A stretch of 18,231 nucleotides of DNA from Actinomycetota bacterium. Lineage in GTDB: Bacteria; Actinomycetota; Actinomycetes; Streptosporangiales; Streptosporangiaceae. The position numbers and the translations under genes were made by a program. The notes beneath the pieces were generated by a model. That model was given only the letters and a program-made list of their open reading frames with translations. It did not search any database and was not told the origin of the DNA. The DNA lies in assembly GCA_003168295.1 (NCBI GenBank), contig PMST01000255.1, forward strand, positions 1-18,231, in the 5' to 3' direction. Below are positions 14,348 through 18,231 of the stretch, in pieces (within the stretch, counting starts at the first letter, position 1; the number at the start of each line of letters is the position of its first letter).

Positions 14348-14746
14348 TCATGTCGGCGGTTCGGGATGGGGTGACAGGTGTTCGTGCACGGCGGTCCAGC
14401 GGTCACCGTCGCGCCGGAACACGATGGTCTCTCGCTCGCTGACGGCTTGCTCACCAGCGCGGGTGCGGATCACGGTCGTGACGTCGTGGCTGAAGACGGC
14501 GGCGTCGCCGAGGTCTTGGACGACGGGCTGCGCGGAAGTGCAGGACTGGACGCGGAAGTCATCCTCGTTTTCCCACTGCCGCCACAGCCGCTGGTATTCG
14601 TCCCGGGATGCCAGCCTGGCGGCGCTGGTATGGAAGATGAAGGTCGCGTCGGGGGCGAAGCAGTCGAAATATGCTGTGGTGTCGTGCCGCCCGAACGCCT
14701 GGACCAGGTGCTGCGCGGCGCCGAGGACTTCGTCGGTGGCGCTCAC
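14348..14746 (-). CDS. SnoaL-like / NTF2-fold protein
   Basis: GTG at 14744-14746 overlaps the stop of the ureohydrolase gene (14743-14745) as GTGA, so it is translated with it. The 132-aa product has the NTF2-fold pattern of SnoaL/DUF4440 proteins: [36 protein letters not shown], then [14 protein letters not shown], and the strands [28 protein letters not shown] and AVHEHLSPH. Such small proteins can be isomerases, hydrolases or ligand-binding subunits; the exact job is unknown. Cotranscription with a ureohydrolase and an NCS1 permease suggests a step in use of the same nitrogen compound. The frame is open further upstream only as a shadow of the ureohydrolase gene. Confidence 0.85.
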   Translation of the reverse strand: MSATDEVLGAAQHLVQAFGRHDTTAYFDCFAPDATFIFHTSAARLASRDEYQRLWRQWENEDDFRVQSCTSAQPVVQDLGDAAVFSHDVTTVIRTRAGEQAVSERETIVFRRDGDRWTAVHEHLSPHPEPPT

Positions 14747-15720
14747 GGGGCGGCCTTCCTCGCCGCGAGCGCGGACAGTAGCTCGTAGCCGACGTGCGCG
14801 GCGGCGATGCCGGTGATCTGAGCGTGATCGTAGGCGGGCGCGACCTCCACGATGTCGGCGCCGACGAGGTTCAGCCGGGCAAAGGAGCGCAAGGTGGCGA
14901 GCAGTTCCCGGCTGGACAGGCCGCCCGCCTCCGGGGTGCCGGTGCCGGGCGCGTGCGCCGGGTCGAGCACGTCGATGTCGACCGAGACGTACACCGGCCG
15001 GTCGCCGACCCGCTGCCGGATGCTCTCCACCATCCCGGTCACGCCGAGGTGTTCGACGTCGGGGGCCGCTATCACCTGGAAGCCCAGCTCGGTGTCCTGG
15101 GTGAGGTCGGCATCGGTGTACAGGGGGCCGCGGATACCGACGTGCAGGCATCCGGTCCGGTCCAGGAGGCCTTCCTCTGAGGCCCGCCGGAACGGCGTGC
15201 CGTGGGTGTAGGCGGCGCCGAAGTAGGTGTCCCAGGTGTCGAGGTGCGCGTCGAAGTGGACCACGGCAACCGGGCCGTGCACCGCCGACACCGCCCGGAG
15301 CATTGGCAGCGCCACGGTGTGGTCACCGCCGAGCGTCAGCACGAATTTCGTGCGTTCCAGCAGGGATCGTGCGCCGCGCTCGATGGTGCTGATCGCGTCG
15401 TCGATGCTGAACGGGTTGACCGCCAGATCCCCCGCGTCGACGACCTGCTGGCGGGCGAACACCTGTACCTGCAGTACCGGGTTGTAGGGCCGGAGCAGGC
15501 GGGATGATTCCCGGATATGGGACGGCCCGAAACGGGCACCTGGCCGGTAACTGACCCCGCTGTCAAAGGGTATGCCCAGGACAGCGACGTCGGTCTGCGA
15601 TACCTCGTCGATGCGCGGCAGGCGGGCGAAGGTGGCCTCCCCGGCGTAGCGGGGTACCACGGTGGCGTCCACCTGCCCGACGGTGTCACCGGCGGTGATC
15701 CGCGGAAAAGAATCGGTCAT
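14743..15720 (-). CDS. Ureohydrolase (agmatinase/guanidinobutyrase family)
   Basis: ATG 15718-15720 has GGAG seven bases upstream, inside the end of the permease gene, and the product is 325 residues, the normal length. All manganese-site motifs are present: GGDHT (131-135, H134), [10 protein letters not shown] (D157, H159, D161), and [19 protein letters not shown] (D248, D250). Family members hydrolyse a guanidino compound to urea and an amine; known substrates include agmatine, 4-guanidinobutyrate, 3-guanidinopropionate, arginine, proclavaminate and free guanidine. Sequence alone does not fix which. The neighbouring NCS1-type importer, rather than an amino-acid permease, and the absence of a putrescine pathway here favour a guanidino or ureido nutrient taken up from outside. 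The gene lies one base from the permease stop. Confidence 0.92.
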   Translation of the reverse strand: MTDSFPRITAGDTVGQVDATVVPRYAGEATFARLPRIDEVSQTDVAVLGIPFDSGVSYRPGARFGPSHIRESSRLLRPYNPVLQVQVFARQQVVDAGDLAVNPFSIDDAISTIERGARSLLERTKFVLTLGGDHTVALPMLRAVSAVHGPVAVVHFDAHLDTWDTYFGAAYTHGTPFRRASEEGLLDRTGCLHVGIRGPLYTDADLTQDTELGFQVIAAPDVEHLGVTGMVESIRQRVGDRPVYVSVDIDVLDPAHAPGTGTPEAGGLSSRELLATLRSFARLNLVGADIVEVAPAYDHAQITGIAAAHVGYELLSALAARKAAP

Positions 15721-15721
15721 G

Positions 15722-17272
15722 TCATTCTCCGTCCTGGGTTGCCTGCACGTCCGGCTGGTCGTGCTCGGCGATGGCCGCTGATTCAGCGACGACGTCGATC
15801 GCCTGCAGTTCCCGTTCGCTGGCGTCGATGGCGGACTGCTCGGCGGCCAGGTTGAGTGAGCGTGACAGCAGCAGATATACCAGGCCGGAAACGACCAGGC
15901 CGACCAGCCAGGAGTAGTCCACGCCGTTGGTCAGGTGGGCCGGGAAGTAGCCCGTGTAGGAAAGGCCGGCGATGGGCGGGAGCACCATGAACGGGATCTC
16001 GGCGGCGAAGCCGACGAAGTAGGCGGTGAGGCCGCGCCAGCCCCAGGCGCCGTAGACCCCGTCCGGGCGGAAGATGTCGGTGATCGCGTAGTGCCCGCGG
16101 CGGACGAAGAAGTAGTCGACCAGGTTGAGCGCGGTCCACGGCACCAGCAGGTACAGCATCAGCGTCAGCGAGTTGAGGACCGCGGACACGGCGCTGGTGC
16201 TCGAGGAAAGGCTGGCCGCGATCACGTACCAGATGATGGCCAGCGCGATGACCGTCACGACGCGCAACATCCGGCTCGTCTTGATCGTCTTGAACGAGTC
16301 GATCCCGGTCAGCACGGTCAGCATGGCCCCGTAGGCGTTCATGCCCATGGTGGCCAGCAGCGCTGTCGCGGACAGGACCGCCGTGATGGAGCCGAGCGGG
16401 GCTACCACCTTGTCCCCTACGACCTGCAATCCGACCAGGCCATCGCTGATGCCCAGGCGGGTGGCGAGCCATGCGCCGAGTGCGATCAGCCAGATCGCCG
16501 AGCCTGACGCACCGAAGAACACGGCGGTGATGATCCCGCGGGCCGGCGTCTTACGCGGCATGTAACGGGAGTAGTCCGAGACGTAGGGCGCGTAGGTGAT
16601 GTTGTAGGCGGCGGCCACCGAGAACTGGGCCATGAACGCCGCGAACAGGAAGCCGGCCGGGCGAGCGGGGGCGTGCCCGCCGGCGTGCCCGATGAGGATG
16701 GCGACCGAGATGATGGCGTAGCACGGGAATGATATGACCAGCAGCAACCGGAAGACCCGGTGCACCCAGTCGTAGCCGAAGATGGCCAGCAGCGCCGCGA
16801 GCACCGCGGTGCCGGCCGCCACCAGGTGGGCGTTCCAGCCGAAGGCACCGTGCAGTCCGGTGCTCATCAGCACCTGGTCGGCGACGTTGAAGGCCATGTA
16901 GGTGAACAGCACGGCGAACAGCGCGACGACCACGCCTCGGTAGCCGAGCTGGGCCCGGGTCTGGATCATCTGCGGGAGGCCGAAGACCGGGCCCTGGGTG
17001 GCGTGGAAGGCCATGAACAGCGTGCCGAAGCAGATGCCCAGCGCGCCGGCCAGGATGGACCAGCCCAGCGACAGGCCTAGTGCCGGGCCGACGAAGCCGA
17101 TCGGGATGGTGAAGTACTGGAAGTTCCCCAGGAACCACAGCATGGCCTGCTGCCAGGTCTTGCCGTGCCGTTCGGTGTCGGGGATCCAGTCGATCGAGTG
17201 CACCTCGATCTGACCGAGCAGACCCCGCTCGAGCTCTGCTTCAACTGTGGGCTCCCGGGACTGTGTGGCCAT
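15722..17272 (-). CDS. NCS1-family (cytosine/purine/allantoin-type) permease
   Basis: ATG 17270-17272 is preceded by GGGAGG with six bases spacing; upstream in-frame codons lie in the promoter region. The 516-aa product has about twelve hydrophobic segments. It shows NCS1-type features: [14 protein letters not shown] in helix 1, [20 protein letters not shown], the [17 protein letters not shown] loop, and [13 protein letters not shown] with YGAWGWRG near the end. The family imports nucleobases, hydantoins, allantoin or related nitrogen compounds with H+ or Na+. The C-terminal tail is acidic and cytoplasmic. It is the first gene of an operon with the ureohydrolase and SnoaL-like genes, and it is divergent from an XRE-cupin regulator over a 151-base AT-richer spacer. 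Confidence 0.9.
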   Translation of the reverse strand: MATQSREPTVEAELERGLLGQIEVHSIDWIPDTERHGKTWQQAMLWFLGNFQYFTIPIGFVGPALGLSLGWSILAGALGICFGTLFMAFHATQGPVFGLPQMIQTRAQLGYRGVVVALFAVLFTYMAFNVADQVLMSTGLHGAFGWNAHLVAAGTAVLAALLAIFGYDWVHRVFRLLLVISFPCYAIISVAILIGHAGGHAPARPAGFLFAAFMAQFSVAAAYNITYAPYVSDYSRYMPRKTPARGIITAVFFGASGSAIWLIALGAWLATRLGISDGLVGLQVVGDKVVAPLGSITAVLSATALLATMGMNAYGAMLTVLTGIDSFKTIKTSRMLRVVTVIALAIIWYVIAASLSSSTSAVSAVLNSLTLMLYLLVPWTALNLVDYFFVRRGHYAITDIFRPDGVYGAWGWRGLTAYFVGFAAEIPFMVLPPIAGLSYTGYFPAHLTNGVDYSWLVGLVVSGLVYLLLSRSLNLAAEQSAIDASERELQAIDVVAESAAIAEHDQPDVQATQDGE

Positions 17273-17322
17273 GGCTGCCTCCCTGCTGGACGGGACCTGC
17301 TTACGAGCTATGATCTCTATGT

Positions 17323-17370
17323 GTTTCCTATTGGTCAACCCTTGTTTCATAAATAATCCTGTAGTTTCAT
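17323..17370 (+). promoter_or_regulatory. Three helically phased GTTTC repeats between permease and regulator
   Basis: GTTTCCT at 17323, GTTTCAT at 17344 and GTTTCAT at 17364 start 21 and 20 bases apart, about two DNA turns each, within an unusually AT-rich divergent intergenic region. On the minus strand TTGACC (17332-17337) is a fair -35 box for the permease, with a weak GATCAT 17 bases on. The arrangement suggests an operator for the adjacent XRE-cupin protein that controls both directions. Confidence 0.45.
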
Positions 17371-17423
17371 TAGTTGGCAGCGGGTCCTGGGGCTCCACGC
17401 CCCGGGATCGGGGAGGAGGACTG

Positions 17424-18032
17424 ATGACGAACTCCGCCAGCGGGAACGGCACCCAAGGTGCCGGCCATGACGGCACGCGGATCGGCGCGCAGCTGAAGGC
17501 GGCCAGGCTCGCCGCCCGCAAAAGCATGGCTGAGGTGGCCGAGCAGAGCGGGCTGACCAAGGGATTCGTGTCCAAGCTTGAGCGGGACCTCGCGAACGTC
17601 TCGGTGGCCTCGCTGATCCGGCTCTGCGAGGCACTGGACGTCTCCGTCGGCTCCCTGTTCCAGGCCTCAATAGGAGAGGTGGTCCGGCGCGGCGCCTACC
17701 CGCCTATCAACTTCGGCGGCAGCGGTGTTCAGGAGTACCTGCTCACGCCGTCCGGTGAGAAGCGGGTGCAAGCCATCCTCAGCGACATCGAGCCGGGCGG
17801 CGGCAGCGGGGACGAACTCTACTCGCTGCCGGCGGACGTGGAGTTCGTCTTCGTCCTGGCCGGCCAGCTGCAGATCACCGTCGTCGGAGAGCAAGTCACC
17901 CTCGAACAGGGCGACGCCTTCACCTTCCCGCCCAGCACCCAGCACACCTTCCGGGTGGCCCCGCACGCTGGTCCCGCCCAGGTGCTCTGGATATTCTCGC
18001 CCGCTTTGCCCGACTCCGGCGCCGGCCGGTAA
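17424..18032 (+). CDS. XRE-family transcriptional regulator with C-terminal cupin domain
   Basis: ATG 17424 follows a strong GGAGGAGGA (17412-17420); the frame is open to 17247 but earlier codons overlap the promoter. The product is 202 residues. A helix-turn-helix covers about residues 19-76 (IGAQLKAARLAARKSMAEVA, then GLTKGFVSKLERDLANVSVA, then LIRLCEALDVSVGSLF). A cupin barrel follows at about 120-195 with ELYSLPADVEFVFVLAGQLQ, VTLEQGDAFTFPPSTQHTF. This is the SutR/PuuR-like architecture, in which the cupin binds a metabolite or metal. It is divergent from the permease-ureohydrolase-SnoaL operon, its likely target. It resembles the regulator at 11400 in design but not closely in sequence. 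Confidence 0.9.
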   Translation: MTNSASGNGTQGAGHDGTRIGAQLKAARLAARKSMAEVAEQSGLTKGFVSKLERDLANVSVASLIRLCEALDVSVGSLFQASIGEVVRRGAYPPINFGGSGVQEYLLTPSGEKRVQAILSDIEPGGGSGDELYSLPADVEFVFVLAGQLQITVVGEQVTLEQGDAFTFPPSTQHTFRVAPHAGPAQVLWIFSPALPDSGAGR

Positions 18033-18085
18033 TTGGGACATCCACGAGGTCAAGTTCTACTGATGCTGCTCCGCCGACTATTCGC

Positions 18086-18231
18086 TCAAGCACGAGATGT
18101 GAAGTCGATCCGGTCGGCCGACTCGCCCCGGCCGACCAGGACCGTGGCCACCATCTGAGGCGGGAACAGGCCGTGCCCGACGACCCCAGGCGTCGATGAC
18201 AGCCGGATGGCCAGCGCCGCCGGGTCCTCGA
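18086..18231 (-). CDS. rpiA: Ribose-5-phosphate isomerase A, C-terminal end (5' part outside window)
   Basis: The minus strand from the right edge to TGA at 18086-18088 encodes about 48 residues ending the protein. They read DPAALAIRLSSTPGVVGHGLF, then PPQMVATVLVGRG. The P-G-V-V-x-H-G-L-F block is the conserved C-terminal signature of RpiA, which interconverts ribose-5-phosphate and ribulose-5-phosphate in the pentose phosphate pathway. It converges with the XRE-cupin gene, with 53 bases between the two stops and no clear terminator. The start and active-site residues lie beyond the window. Confidence 0.82.
   Translation of the reverse strand, partial: EDPAALAIRLSSTPGVVGHGLFPPQMVATVLVGRGESADRIDFTSRA

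Noticed and set aside
1..18231. CRISPR array, insertion sequence ends, integrase or tRNA attachment site
   Set aside because: No regularly spaced repeats, transposase or integrase motifs, or tRNA-like folds were found on either strand.

Overview
The window is high-GC DNA with actinomycete character: frequent GTG and one TTG start, GGAGG-type ribosome binding sites, many ATGA or GTGA stop/start overlaps, and actinobacterial-looking protein families. No tRNA, rRNA, CRISPR array, integrase or intact insertion sequence was seen.

Layout. (a) 1-360, minus: 5' part of a small conserved protein with a ParB-like DGYHR motif, running off the left edge. (b) 640-1659: two broken genes fused tail to tail, a drug-efflux MFS remnant (minus) and the C-terminal part of a metallo-beta-lactamase-fold hydrolase (plus). 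(c) 1899-6927, plus: a compact four-gene cassette, the most interesting part of the window. It encodes an unrecognised 574-aa protein, a 591-aa protein with a B-box-like zinc finger and a membrane hairpin, a 74-aa stand-alone zinc finger of the same pattern, and a caspase-like CHAT protease carrying two Ig-like domains. The C-terminal parts of the first two proteins look paralogous. (d) 7027-8190, plus: a glutaryl-CoA-dehydrogenase-like enzyme, convergent with (e) 8200-11316, minus: DUF1028, RidA-family and 4-hydroxyphenylacetate-3-hydroxylase-type genes in overlapping order, headed by a decayed M20 peptidase. A divergent XRE-cupin regulator (11400-11990) is followed by a gutted GMC oxidoreductase. 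(f) 12449-13635, minus: a small lipoprotein and the wreck of an MNT-HEPN toxin-antitoxin pair. (g) 13636-14347: no intact gene, but it holds a scar matching both the upstream region of the cassette and a piece of its second gene, so a second diverged cassette probably once stood here. (h) 14348-18032: a SnoaL-like protein, a ureohydrolase and an NCS1 permease (minus operon), divergent from a second XRE-cupin regulator. (i) 18086-18231, minus: the C-terminus of ribose-5-phosphate isomerase A.

How it fits together. Regions (d), (e) and (h) look like catabolic modules, the latter two each with a divergent XRE-cupin sensor. Region (c) looks like a conflict or programmed-cell-death type system: a protease effector with zinc-finger adaptors and a membrane-anchored partner. 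The number of relics (MFS, MBL, M20, GMC, MNT, HEPN and a cassette scar) marks this as a fast-turnover accessory region. Functions of the cassette are inferred from domains only.
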